From Dirofilaria immitis (taxonomy: Eukaryota > Nematoda > Chromadorea > Rhabditida > Onchocercidae), in assembly GCA_024305405.1 (NCBI GenBank), contig JAKNDB010000069.1, positions 100,183 to 164,182 of the forward strand: a DNA stretch of 64,000 nucleotides. The letters are read 5' to 3'. Positions 1 through 13,763 of this stretch are shown piece after piece. The translations under genes were made by a program, and so were the position numbers. The notes under the pieces were generated by a model that was given only the letters and a program-made list of their open reading frames with translations, made no database searches and was not told the DNA's origin. Numbering within the stretch: position 1 is the stretch's first letter; every line of letters begins with the position of its first letter.

Positions 1-961
1 TATATCAGATTATTATAATGATCTGCAAGATCAGTAAGGAAATCATGTGGTGTTACAATCAATTTTAAGTAAAATAGAAAATATTCGGCTAAATTGGTGA
101 TCTGAAAGGAAAATTGAAAAATTTGTGGTTCCAATAAGAACCTCAAAAACATTCAATGCAAATAGTTTTATAAAATTCAATTATAAATTATCTGTTAAAC
201 AGCTTAAATTTAACTAGAATTAAGGAAATCTCTTATATAATATCCGAACTTCTAATCGAATTCATATATATGTCAAATTTTGTCAAATCATTCCTTCCTT
301 GATTATCGATGAAATCAAAGACATATTTGTCACCCCTTCTTACTGTTTTTCAATATCTATATTCCATATACTCCTTCCATAAACGAAAAAAATATTACAA
401 GTTTTGTAATAAAACCAATAGAAAATCATAAAATTTTTCTTTCTACTATTTAGTGATAGTATCGAAAAGAAACATTTAAATACAACTAATTTTGTATTGT
501 TTTATAAAGGAATGAATAATCAAATAAACCATTAACGATACAATATTTTTTCAAAATAAAGAATGTATAAGCATCCATATAAACAAATTTTCCTCAAATA
601 TTGTTACAAGAAGAATAAAAAGGAACAAATTGCAGAATTTCGTATCCGACATTTTTTTTGCCAGAGAATTTAGATCATATTAGTACACACTGACGATTTA
701 TTTCTATACAGATTCAACTAATAATGTGATTTTAAAAATTTGAAACAATAAATTTGAATATTCATAGTACATTAAAACGACAAGATTTATAATGGGACAA
801 CAAAAATAAAATAAAAATTGATAATAATGCATCACGGAGTTCAAATTTTAGACTTGAAATTAAACCAAAAAATACATCGCAAGGGAAGGAATTTAAAAAT
901 GAAACGAGATCAAAATAATGATATAGAATGATAGAATATCTAAATATACTATTAATCCATT
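1..961. other. No gene recognised; 3' flank of POT1-like gene
   Basis: This is AT-rich sequence beyond the stop codon of the minus-strand POT1-like gene. I see no open frame with splice context, no RNA gene and no clear repeat. Confidence 0.5.
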
Positions 962-3900
962 TTATCGATCCATAAATGTAAGTTTTCCAACTTCAAGAAT
1001 TGCTATACCTGCTTTAATCTTCCGAACGATAACTTCATTCAAAATAAATATATATTTACACAACATTTGCTCCTGAAAGACTAATCTCATTTTTCGATTA
1101 AAAAAGTAGTTGAGTCATTTCGAAAAAATTTTCACCAATTTTAGGAAATCTCATAACTGAATATCTTAAAATCTTGCAAGTTTTTGATGAATGCACGGAA
1201 AATATAACCTGAATTGATGCAGCCAAAGCCTTTCTTTGATTATCAGAGACACCTTTCCTATAGTTGTGAGCAGCTTCTGTGCACTTTCAGGAACGTCAAC
1301 AAGAAAAAAGCCTAAAATGACTGCCAGCTAAAACATCTCTTGCAGAAACATTTTGTCTTGATTTGTGTTATAGAAAACAACCTAAATTTAGGAAAAAAGA
1401 AAAAGTAGTTAGTTATGAAAATTTTTTGCATATATTTCTATGAATTTTTACAAAATCTTGAATGGTAGTTGCAAATAAATTTCAAGGAATTTTGGAAAAT
1501 TGTTTATAAGGGTAATTATATGCAATCAAAGCATTATGAAAATTTTATTAGGATGAAAAATTTCTCTAAATTTCAATTATTTACCAACAGTTGAATCGGG
1601 AACAAAAGTAATGCTTTTTACTTCCAACTTCCTGAAAATGAAAGGTTTTGATAAGAGGTGGGTGTAATTCAGAACATTATTTTAAATTATTTCATTCTAT
1701 CTATCTGCAAAATTAGAACGGATATGATTGCTTTTGAATTTATTCAGAACTATTCATGAAACAAAGATTCTTTCTATCCTTAAAGAGCATCATAACATTT
1801 TCCCTTTTTATTTTTAAATATACACCAGAATAGTGATGCAGTCTGCACAGATAAATTGATTAATGATACGGAAGTAAATAGTAAAGTAAAAATATAAGCC
1901 TGACACCTTGTTCGTATTTGATCATTATTATTACTTCAAATGTTCGTGATGTTTTTTCTTAAAGAATAGTGGAAAAACAATGAAAGTTTTGTCTCTCCGT
2001 TTTAAATTTCATAAAATCATACCGCTTCATGTGGTGTTCCATCGAAAAGGAAGTAGCATTGCAAGAATAAATGAGAGTCAGTAATGTCGCCTGAAACGAA
2101 AATATAAAACAATTAATAAATTGGATACTTTTGTGTACATACTTATTTGTAAGATATAAGAACAGAATATATAAAAATATGTGATACCACAAAAAAATAA
2201 TTCCCTTAAAATTATAATAACAACACATTCGATTCGATATAATTTGTTATAAATGAAAATTTATCAAAATTAGCAATTGAATAGAAGAAAAACGTACGCT
2301 TGAAGCAAACAGGACACAACGGAGTAACATCGAAATTTTTAGCTGATGTAGTACACCAAAGATTGCATGTATTGCAGATTAATGCAAAAAATATTTTTGT
2401 ATTTGAGTTATACGAAAAGTCAATTTGCCAACTAGAACAATGATGAATATGAATAGATATATAAATGATGGTAACAATTAAGAAAGATAATAATAACAGT
2501 AATAATAATAGGTAAGAAAATTAAATCAAATTGAATATTTTTTTGCACCATGAAGTCAGTAACATTACATAGTCATAAGATGTTAGATATTATCCAAATA
2601 TATGCAACTATATAACTAAATTTATGCTTGTGATACTATTAAGAATTATGTGCTAAATATAATCATACAGATTTCTTAAAACACTCTAATAATACGAACT
2701 GAACTATTCCTTTTAACCCATCTAATTGATTTGGTTGATGATATAATACAAAAAGGCACACTATAAATGCATTTTAATATATCAAAAGAAAAAAAAGTGA
2801 ATCAAACCCTGATAATTTTAAAACTGTTCCAGGCAATAAACTGCATAACAGACTCCATATAACATCCTTTTTAAGTTTTCATCTTTCCTTCCTTCAGAAG
2901 CTTCTGCTTGTTTGTGCTTGTCAACCGATTGCTTATGTTGCTGAAATATTTTACGAATCGGATAAATTAGATATATTCGTCACTACATGTAATTTGCAAA
3001 AGATTCTATGATTAGAAGATTAAAACAGATGCCAATCAATTAAAACAATGTCGTATTGCTTTTTTTTAATGTTTTAATGTATAAAATATCTCTACATAGC
3101 AGAAATCATGCAAATAAAATCAGCATATATATAAAGAACTATTATTATGTAAAGACTGAACTTCTTGCAATATTATAGAACATTTAAAACAGGAATTATT
3201 ACTTGATGCTTAAATTTTTGGTATCATATATTCTAACTATGCGATAAATCTAAATACTGAAATAAATAAATTAATAAAAAGAAAATATTTCTGAGATCCT
3301 CTATTCGAATAAAATTACACAAGTCACTTACATCTGTTAGGTTCGAAGTTAATGCATCGCCGTATGTTCCTTCCATATATGTCAATAAGAATTTTATGAA
3401 TAAGGTATTCCACTGTCGGCGTGGTAGCTCTACTAGATTTGCAAACAGATCTTCAAAAAGGTACAATTAATAATTTGATTTCGTTTCCTAGAAAACCCGG
3501 TATATTTCCATATCAAAGTAATACGTAGTAGCATATGTAATTCTTGTTGTACATAATAGCATATGTAATTCTTAATAGTTTCAAAAGCAAGTCACGAATT
3601 ACCGATACTTGAATCAAACATAAATTATATTGGACTATAACATAATTTATACTCTAGTCTATTTCCTGGAGGTTGTTCTATAACTAGATTTTTAGGAAAT
3701 TAAGTGAAATATAATTAAAAGACCAGCAAATTCCCTATATTTCGATAATTAGCTGCTTGACATCACTTTGATTGATAAATGAAACTAAATTCAGGACAGA
3801 AAAGATATCTTTTTTATTTCATCGCCTTCCTCTAATATTTTAATCGTTTTTACTTCAATTGTTTTGTCACAAATATCATTCATTTTATAATCTATTTCCT

Positions 3901-6900
3901 TTATAAATCATATTGCGATATTTGAATTTATGATTAATAAAGATTTAATATAATAAAAAAGCTCGATATGAGTGATTAACAAAGAATTGGTATAATAAAG
4001 ATCTAATTTAACTAGTCAATGCGAATATAAACATACTATTCCATCATTAGGCTTAAAAGAGTAGTAATATAGATTATGATACAAAATTAACTTTCAAAAA
4101 ATTCACATTTATGCAGAAATGAAGAGAAAATTTGAAAAAAAATTAACGTTAACAATAAAAAAATAACTTGCCTTTGTTATAATCAAAGAGACGCAGAAGA
4201 AATTGTCGGATAGTAAATTGTATTGCCATTCTTGCTAAATTGAATGATCGTTGAAGATGTACATCTGTTTGTTGTTTTTTTCCAAACATAGGAACGAATC
4301 CATGCCAATTGTACGGCGTGTATGTGTCGCATTCGTTCGCCAGCCCAACATTTCCACAATTCTTTCTGTTGATTTGTTAAATCGTTCAATTCGTCAAATG
4401 ATCGAGTTGAATCAATTTGCTAAAAATTTTCGCTTTCAAGTGATTAATTATCACAATAACAACAATAAAAAGTTTTCGTTATTTTCCTCAAAATATATAT
4501 TCGATTTCTATATTTCTAAAAATTTTAATTCGAGAACATCTATTTCGATTAGAGTATTAAAAAAATTTTTTGGTCCGTGCGCTTATCCGTTAACTTATTC
4601 ATCCCTCCCTACTCACTTATCCATTTTTAATTCATTCATTTGTCTACAATAACTAATAATAAAAAGTTATCCAATAGAAAGTTACTCAAAAAAGGTCATT
4701 AATAAGATAACATCTTTAATTTAACTTGAAGACAAAACCATTTGATAAATTCGAAAATTAATTTAAAAAATGAATCGGAAACAAATCTGATATAAAGAAA
4801 GAGTAACTTGTACGTCCATATACATATGTTGTTGTTCAACATTTTCGACATCCCTTTCATGTTCAGTCTCAGCTTGGACAACTGAGTAAAGCGAAACTTT
4901 GTTAGGATTGAATCCATCAATATTACTAAAAATTGAAATTTAAAAATTTTTGCTTTCCTGCTAAATAAAAAATTTTTTAGATATTTTTTGAATGTTTACT
5001 ACATTATTTGCTAATGCAAGAATAAAACATAACATTTCACAGAAAAAAAAACTCTTAAATATCGTTTAGAAAAAGAAAAAAATTGATCAGTGCTAAATAA
5101 AATGTACTGTTCTTAAATTTATTAACTATAATAAATCACACACTACGCACACAAAATAAACATTTTAAGTTCAAAAATAAACAACTAACTAACCGTAAAG
5201 GTCACTTTTCAATTCACTATTATCATCAAGAATGATAATTGATCTCTTGTAACATCGACCACCACCATGCATGGTCAAAGTAACACCACTCTTTGAATGA
5301 TATAAATGCATATTGATAAGTAGTAAAATATCGCCACACTATAAAATATTTTAGTTTCAATTATTTCATAGGCAAAAACAAAAAATGAAAACTATTTATC
5401 AGAATTCTAATTTTTGACAGAAAATGAAAATTGTCAGCAAAGAAATATTTCTTGCGCACGAACAAAATTCTCTTAAAATTAAGCAAAAACATTCTAATTT
5501 CCACAATCAGTAACAAATTAAAAGATTCATAAGCCAAATTAATCACTACAATAAAAAAATATGTCAGTCGATAACTTTAGATAAAAACATTCTATTTATT
5601 TTACTTATTTATATAAATATTTCAACTTCATACCTTCACATTATTTCGAGCAAAATTAGCATGCTCTTCGTATAACACTATATCACACCAATAGTTTGCT
5701 GCTGCCATTTCCATTTTTTCATTTCGACATATTACTTCATGAATGAAGTCAGCATTAAGCGTAAATATTTTCCTTCAATTATTTCGATAATAACAAAGTA
5801 ATTAACAATAATAGTGATATGGACAATAGATAAAACAAACAAATGCATACGCATAAATAAATAAGTACATAAATATGCTTTTTAATAAAAGATTTTTATT
5901 TATTATTATAAATGTTGCAATCCTCAAAAATATTTTCAGACATAAAAAAATCAATTTGAATGAACCAATTCTGATTTCAATTTTAATGATGGAATTCTAA
6001 TTGAATAATTTAAAGCACAATATTACTAATAAATCTCAAGTAAAGGCAATCTTTTATAACAAAAACCTAATACTAGTTATGCTCACCGTGCAACTGCTAT
6101 ATTACTAGTGCATATTATGCACCTAATACCTTGAAAATTTTTATATTTGAATAAAATTCGTTAAAAACAGAAATACCTTGGTGGTGAAGTGGTATCCCAA
6201 CAACGCAATACCACGTTGTTTCGATCACCAATGAATAGAGCTATTACCTAAAAATATAAACATCTCTTTGCTGAAAGCCAAAATACTTGTATCATTAAAA
6301 ACAATTATGCTTCGACGAATTCACAATTTCATAAGAGAAAAGATGAGAAAAAATGTTTTACCACCATCTTAATTTCTCGTTTTATTTGGATAATTGAAAA
6401 AATCAAATAAAAAATGTAAATGTCGTCTTCAAAAATTAAATTATCAACAACAAATTACTTGTATGCAAATATCACTGTAACCACCAAGGACAAGTTCATT
6501 TAGGGGATGAATATTCGCATTTTTGATTATTTCATTTATTTCCTCCTCGTTGGCATATGTTACTATTTGATTTACTGGTAATCTCGATGTTGTAGCAATA
6601 AGCTGACCATCGGGAATTCTCGGATCCTGGGAAGTTGTAGGCTGACTTTCCAATATCATTGATTGATCCTCATGAATAACTTGCGTAATGCAATGATCTG
6701 AAATAAAAACAACCCCATTCTCTACTGTTTTATATTACTATCTTTAATCACAAAAGATTTGATTGAATGATTTTGAATTTAATTCAAACATTATTTAAAT
6801 TTACACCTTCCTTTAATATCAACAGATGACAACGGCCTTACATATTTTATAATTATTAAACTAACCCTTTTCTTGTAATCTAATTCTATGGTATACTTTG

Positions 6901-8331
6901 CCGATGACTGATATAAAGGAGTAAGACTACCATCAATCTGACCACTAAAGAGAAGAATAGCAAAACCAGCTGCTTTAAGTTTTCCATAGATAAGCAACTT
7001 TCCATTTGCCATTTCTTTAATCTGAAAAAATAAAAACGTCAGAAGTAATAAGCAGCAAAAATCGAATTAATTCTCTGATAAGAATCAATCAATTTATGTC
7101 AAAAAAATCAGCAATACCATCTATCCATTCATTATGAAATAATTATCTAATATTGATATAAGGCAAAAGATGTTTTCACTATTTTTGAAGGTAGATGCAC
7201 TAAAATTTTACAACGTTTTATTTAAACTAGTTTAAATCCATAATTTTTATTTCAGTTAATTTTCTTGAATTAAATAGTTTATTGTATATCATTTCAAAAT
7301 TATCATTAAAAAATAGATAATCAAAAAATTAATATTAGAGATGGAAATAGGGCAAAAATAATATTAAAACAAAAAATATCTAAACATTAATTTGAAAAAA
7401 TAGATAAATTATTGAATAAGAATACTTTTGCGCGATGCATTCGAATAATTTGACCAGCTTGTATTTGGTCCGAAAAATTTTCTAATGGATCACTATAAAT
7501 GACACATGTTGTATCGATATTTGTGCTATCATCACGTAATTCCAATTGCGTAATAACAGAAACTGAATGAACAGAAAAAATTTGTAAATAATTTCCAACA
7601 ATGAAATTATTTAGTTATAAAAAGTACTATGTCTCTTTCTCCACATATTTCAAAATAAATAGTGGAAATGTAAGCAATCTTACCATCCTCTAACACATCT
7701 GTTTGTTGTGAACGAGTTTTTGAATCAGTTACAAACGCATATATATTAATCTGTAACAAACAATATATTCATTTAAGCATACATACACATACACTATACA
7801 CGCATACAAGGAACAAAATTTTAATTAATAAATGTTCTATTCACTACTTTTTATGGATATATATAAAAAATTTGAGACCATAAAATTTGAAACTTCATAC
7901 AATTACTAATTCAACAAATATAAACAAACAAATAAACAAACATTTCCTACTTATTTTACATACAACACAAATCTTATTTTGGATAATTTTATAAAAATCT
8001 AAAGATCCACAATTTTATTGCTTGCTTGATAATAAATTGGTACAGGATAAACAAACAAACATAAATAAACAAGTAAATATTTTTCGCTCATACAGATTGT
8101 TTTGAAAATTTTTGCAAAAATTTAAAAATCTATGTATCTCTGGTTTACATGACAATGATGTGATCGGGAAATTAGCAATTATTCTGCACATTACTATCTT
8201 ATTATCTATTTACTTATTTTTCTAATATCATTGAATAATCATATTGTTCACAAATTTACCTTTAAATTTTCATCGGCTGTGTGTGGTAATTCATCCAATT
8301 CTGCAAGCGTTATATATTGATATTCTTTCAT
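962..8331 (-). CDS. pot1: POT1-like telomere end-binding protein, 17 exons, ~721 aa
   Basis: Binds the single-stranded telomeric G-strand and protects chromosome ends (family knowledge). Exons in coding order: 8260-8331, 7684-7750, 7426-7562, 6805-7021, 6459-6697, 6177-6247, 5634-5772, 5194-5338, 4808-4925, 4172-4419, 3332-3450, 2808-2940, 2298-2431, 2023-2090, 1585-1627, 1209-1311, 962-1072. The start MKEYQYITLAELDE lies 10 nt after a TTTCAG. Residues ~1-165 resemble POT1 OB1 (CVIYSDPLENF, GQIIRMHRAKI). Residues ~230-370 resemble OB2 (VVLRCWDTTSPP, DIVLYEEHANFARNNVK, LTMHGGGRCYKRSIIILD). Residues ~370-570 are helical and unrecognised. The C-terminus has a CxxC...CPVC zinc ribbon followed by an OB-like end. 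Four one-base frame breaks (near 1254, 2820, 4275, 5197) must be corrected for continuity. One intron is GC-AG. OB1-OB2 identity is strong; the C-terminal half is less certain. Confidence 0.82.
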
Positions 8332-8350
8332 ATTTGAGAGTCTGAAATAA
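8332..8350 (-). promoter_or_regulatory. Probable trans-splice acceptor of POT1-like gene
   Basis: On the minus strand TTATTTCAG ends 10 nt before the ATG at 8331, with no upstream open frame. Nematode mRNAs that receive a spliced leader have this arrangement. It also supports the chosen start codon. Confidence 0.5.
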
Positions 8351-9199
8351 ATGAACTTTCTCATCCTTGCCAACTTTCTTCTCAAAACAAGAAATCTGTA
8401 AAGTCTCGAAAAACTCTTTACAAGCTATCAGCAAGACATTATTAAATCCAATGAATCAAATCCCATTTTCAAACTTTTCTAGTTTTCAACTTTACCCAAT
8501 TATCCACCCAAAAGTTAGTTGCTTGGTAAGTTTATTTATGTAACCTGATAAATTTATCTAAGTTATTTAAAAATATCAATTGCTACATGAAGAAAAATAA
8601 TTAGATATTGTATTATACAAACTTTTGGCTGTAGTACCCAAATTAAAGAGCTCGTGTAGCAATATTAAACCATGGTGATTTATAATAATCAACCCTAGCT
8701 GCCCTCCTTTACAATTCCATAAGCAGTAAATACCACAGGAAATAAAATCAATTACCAGAGATACTGATTATCAAAGATATATGATGTCAAAATGCATTTT
8801 TAAAGATCTTATCAGTTTAATTCGTTTATTCAAAAATGTTAGTTAGATTCATTGATAATCTAATTGTTACATGTAAATGGAATAAAATATATTTCAGTTA
8901 GCAGTGAAATATGGAGAATATTTCCAAATTCATGAATTTCATTGAAAACACATTGCAAAATATGAATAATTTACTCGTTCTCATAATATTTCTTACAGAA
9001 TTCACAATAATATTTGACCGTTTAAATAAGAAAAATTTAGCGGATATGAACATTCCTCTAACTTTAAATTTCCTTTCCCTCTTCAATTCTGAAGAATCAA
9101 AGTGCATATAACAGGAAGAATAGATTTTCAATATCATCACATCATCATGAATAATATTTATAAATAACCGTTTGAAATAAATCAACGTAGATATTTTTG
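8332..9199. other. Intergenic, tmem-39 3' end to pot1 5' end
   Basis: 868 bp separate two genes on the same strand. The open frames here (for example 8911-9111 plus) overlap each other on opposite strands, have no splice signals and show no family resemblance. The spacing would be long for a nematode operon, but co-transcription of tmem-39 and pot1 is not excluded. Confidence 0.5.
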
Positions 9200-12100
9200 T
9201 TATTCATATTGTTGCAGCTGCCTAATCAATTGCAGATCTTCCGGAGAGGGTTTATAAATTCGCCCAATAATTATACGATCTTTAAATGTCTAAAAATTTT
9301 CTAATTATATAAGAGATATTAGAAATAAACATAAGCAATTGATAGCTAACGGAATGAGATCGAGTAATGAAACATCTGTCGTTGAGAATTTTAAACGGAG
9401 AGAACTCGAAATTTAATTTCTTCCGAATATAACGAGACAATTTTCTTCTATTTTGGGCGGAATTAAGGGTGAATTAAACAGCGTTATTTGATAAAAAAAT
9501 ATCAGGTTATCTACTTCTTAGAGATCCGATATCATCAAGTTCAGCTATTGCAGAAAATAAGTGAACAATTATCGCAAAATAACTCAATAAGATGATATTA
9601 GCGAAATGGCACTACTTAATTATACGATAACTACAATAAAAATAATTCTCAAAAAGTATAAGAAATTAATTTTCATAGTAACCTTTGCAAGTAAAAGGTA
9701 ATTAGCAAATATAAGTAGTACGAGCGTAACGATATGCTGCCAATCTGTCGTTAATATCAATAACCAAAACTGGATAGCAATTAGAATTACTTGAAAAATT
9801 GCCATTGCACTGATCAGAGTAATCGGATCACTACCAATTCGCTGAATATAAAAACAAATATTTTATCTAAATATTGATATTTTATTATTTTAATCCAAAT
9901 ATTTTAAAACCATTTCTAAGAATTAGTAATTGCATGTTAGATTATGGTCTGACGACATATCGCACTGTTAGATATACTGAAGCGTTCCGTTTTCCTATAA
10001 CTATTTATTGATTATTTAAAGTTCCTGACTATCGCTGATTATACATACGCTCAAGAATTAAAAAAATTTTTATGATACAGGTTTTCCGCATATAACTATA
10101 ATATTATGCCTTAAGAATATACCATATAATATCTTAAAAACAGAACAAAATTAGAAAAAGTCATTTTAATATTACTTTCTAATCAACTTTTCGTTTTTTT
10201 CTGAACAAAAAAATATACTTACAAAAAATGTGAATAAACAATAAAATGTGCTCACATAAAAACGTGAATGATCCGAATCTCCAGGTTCAGCTGCAACACC
10301 TAACGTATCAGAGATAGCAACGGCTCTGTAAAGTTGTCCTTGATGACGAACAATAGAACCATCTGCATAGAGACCATCATGTTCAGACCACCTATAAACA
10401 ACAATTCTAAAAATTCAATTGATCCAGCTAAAAAGTATGGTAGGATTGAGTAAAAGAAAAAGTTTCCTTAAATCTTTTTGTGACAAAATTCTTCCTTTAT
10501 AATAAAAAAATTCCTGATCAAAAAAAGAATAAACAGTTTTATTTATAACTCTCGAAGAATTATTGAAAAAATGGAAATTTGAAAATTAACGAAAGAATCA
10601 AAGGAATTAATTTAAATGTGCTATTCAATTTATTCAATAGAACGAATAAAACTGATAATCAATTTTACCTAAACTACTGAATTTAATCTATTTGCTAATT
10701 ATGCTATCAACTAATTTCCAAATCTATTAGATAGAATCACAAAAAAGCAAACTGCATACTTACTCTGTACATGCAGCACTTATTATGATAGAATTCGTTG
10801 ACTGCATCGAACCACCACCAACAGCACCACTACTATTAATACTACCACTACTAGTACTACTACAAGTACTAGTATTCATACTACTACTACCGTAATAACT
10901 GCTACTAATACTATTACTAGTACCGCTACTACTGCTTAATGTAGTAGTTGTTAATCGATCCAATCGTTCCCATTTTCCAAGATGTGTCGCACAACGGTGT
11001 ATCAAATCGCAATACTGCAACGGTAGTAAATATGTCGCATAAAGTGAAAACGATGTTAAAAATACGACACAAAATAGTTCCATAATCCATAAAATATCAA
11101 TATACATTTGTTGTGGTAAGCCAGACGGTGATCGCTGCTGAAATCGTCTCGAATTCAATACTTTCTAAATTGTAATTTTTAGTTGTAAATTACTAAGGAA
11201 AGCAAGAAAAATTGCAAAACCATAAATTTTCAATTATAATCATGAAATTTCTCTTAAATAGTTATTTCCAAATATATTAGTATGTTAAATAGTTCGTTTT
11301 TTCAATATAAGCAAGAACAACTTCTATACTCACGACTGTCATTTATATATTTTCAAAAATATTTATTCGATACTAACACATAAATTGATATATATTTATA
11401 ATTTAAAAAAAAAAAAAAAAACCTAAACTTACAGGTGTAAATACACATGGCACAAAAATTGAAAGATATGCCGTTGTTAAACCAGAAAAAAGCAATGCTT
11501 AATTCGCAAACCAAAGTCTCTCACTAAAACCGAAACTTCTTCACGTATTTGTACTGAAAATCTTATAATTGCTTTAGCTACTTAAAAAGAAAAATTGAAA
11601 AGAAAATTTCAACTTTAATAAATTATATAAAAGCAGAAAAAGCATGAATTTACATACACGGATTAGTGCTACAAATATGCACAACACTATCAACATCAAT
11701 AAGTATAGGAGGACGCATAATATCACGATATATAGCAGTTACTTTTGATATTTCTGACGATGATCTTCCATTAAGAATAAACCATAACTTTGTAGAATAA
11801 CAGCGTATTTTATATAATACATTATCATGGAACAAATATAAGAAGAAAAGAATCCTGAAAATTAATTCCCTTTTGAAAAAATAGATCGCAAATTATAATT
11901 AGAATTAAAATGAGATTAAATGATATGAAAGAATAGCAGTAAAACATGAGAATTCAAAATTATAATTGCTATTATTATGAATACTATTCTTTCGAATAAA
12001 TACTACTCATAAACCCTTCTTTCCATGAATTTTAAAATACAACTTATAACTTAAATAAAGACAGAATCACCTCAGTATCGCATGCATGCAAAATTCTTAA

Positions 12101-13763
12101 GAAATATCTTTCAGAAATTAAAATCACTCAATTATTTCAAAATTTTTGTTCATATTTACTATTTACTTATTTCTTCTAATTTTAATTACTTTTATCTTCC
12201 ATTGCTAATTCTTAATTTACTTTATAGAAACTTACGGATGACCAAAATAGAGTAACGATTTAAAAGGAAAATCGAAATAAACACGCGAAAAACTGAATAG
12301 AAATGAAGTTGCAACCATTGTAAACATCGGTGTTTTAACAGCCGCCCATTCAATAATATCCCAAAATAAACACTGAGCTTTTGATGCATCTTGCCTAGCA
12401 TTTGCTGCCAATTCGGTCATCTATAAATATTATCGTCTTAACCACATTCAATTTTAAATTCAAATACTTTTCTTTCAAAAACAAAATTAATAAAAACAAC
12501 AACAATAACTAATTTATTATGCTTTATCTACCGTTTTCCAAAAACATTTTGTCACTCGTATTCCAAGTAAAAGACCAACACATGACAGCAAATATGGATT
12601 AATCAAATGGAACTTCTGAAATAAATAAAAATAAGAAATAAGAGAGAAACAACTTAATTCAGTAACATTTCTAAATTGTATTCTTCTGTTTCAAAATAAT
12701 ATATGTAAAATGCAAAAGTAACATTATATTAAAAATATGACAAGTCCAATGGTAACATATTTAAATCCATGCTGAAATTGAATCTACTTTAAAAAATTAC
12801 CACTGAATAATGCCAATACGATTTTGGCAACCACCACATTGTCTTATATAAATTGAGATACTGCAAGAATAACGCTAAAACAGAATAAAGGAATAGTGTG
12901 CATTCGAAGAATAATTCACCTTGTCCTTGAGGCATTTCTGGCCAAATGGGATGAATTTGCATACCATACTCTTCATTTCTATAAAATAAATTTTCAATAC
13001 TTTCTTAATTTACAATGTGAAATAGCCAAGCTAATATAATTTATGGGATGCCAAGAACGAGCTTAACGGTAAGCATATTCCAATAAAAGAAAGAATTCAA
13101 TTCAAATTCAGTCCCTTATTTCCGGTCAAAATTAAATTTATAAACTGTTAATTAATTTCAAATCATAATTTTCGGCATCTCAAGAAAATTTATGCTTTAT
13201 TTATAAAAAATTTATGAAAAATGTCACATTATTTTACTGCTGCTATTCTAGTGCTTACATTTACACTATTTTTCATACGTATTTTTTTTACGTACTAACA
13301 CTTATTTTATGCAACATATCTATCTAATATTCTTTGCGTACGTATTTTTTCAATTATCACATAATTACACGTTTTCTTAACGCGCATGCCAGATTCTGAG
13401 ATTTTAGCTGATACTCCGTATCACTTTCTACTTGATTTCCGTTTTCAAAGCAGCACAAATCTAGCAAATTCAATTCATGATATGCATTAGTTTGTACGAA
13501 TCTGGTTTGTTGTGCATTTGTGGAACTTTGTAATATTATCTCAAGATTATATAATTCTATCTAGTATAAACCTTCAAATGTTGTTTAATCTTTTTCATAG
13601 AAGTCATCATCTAATTTGTGCATCTAGCTTTCAAAAGAAATATGAATAATTTATACCTTTTTCTATCATCGATTCGTGTAAGATTACCGGTCGTAGATGG
13701 TGCAACAGAAGCACACGGCCGATTAGCATGATGCCGATTACGTAACGTTGAACGGCCAACCAT
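9200..13763 (-). CDS. tmem-39: TMEM39 (TMEM39A/B) homologue, 10 exons, ~563 aa
   Basis: Multi-pass ER membrane protein. In C. elegans and mammals the family acts in COPII-dependent secretion, including collagen export, and in ER stress resistance (family knowledge). Exons: 13657-13763, 12801-12978, 12532-12615, 12236-12420, 11658-11854, 11433-11553, 10764-11164, 10223-10391, 9683-9841, 9200-9289; phases agree throughout. Diagnostic matches to human TMEM39A: FFECTLFLYSVLALFLQYLN, LYKTMWWLPKS, LPLQYCDLIHRCATHLGKW, GQLYRAVAISD and the C-terminus KDRIIIGRIYKPS. It starts at MVGRSTLRNRHH. It is longer than human TMEM39A (488 aa) mainly because of a ~50-residue Ser/Thr/Gly insertion after HLGKW. 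One frame break in exon 11433-11553 (six A at 11486-11491, plus strand) needs one more base. Confidence 0.95.
10805..10950 (-). repeat. Coding ACT/AGT trinucleotide-rich tract in tmem-39
   Basis: Impure runs of tac/act/agt triplets sit inside exon 10764-11164. They encode a Ser/Thr/Gly-rich loop (LSSSSGTSNSISSSYYGSSS and onward) just after the conserved LGKW motif. This loop is absent from human TMEM39A. It is probably a disordered cytosolic or luminal loop grown by triplet slippage. Confidence 0.7.

Noticed and set aside
2808..2940. Stop codon after YCLEQF as the true end of the POT1-like gene, with a second gene below
   Set aside because: One extra base in the A4 run at 2820 extends the frame to a phase-2 donor that matches the next exon exactly, and no start codon for a second gene was found.
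4808..4925. Minus-strand frame starting MMDSILTKFRFTQL
   Set aside because: Its splice continuation hits a stop in every phase but one. The other frame (DGFNPNKVSLYSVVQAETEH) joins both neighbours once one base is restored near 5197.
8898..9185. Opposing open frames between tmem-39 and pot1
   Set aside because: They overlap on both strands, lack splice or trans-splice signals and show no resemblance to known proteins.
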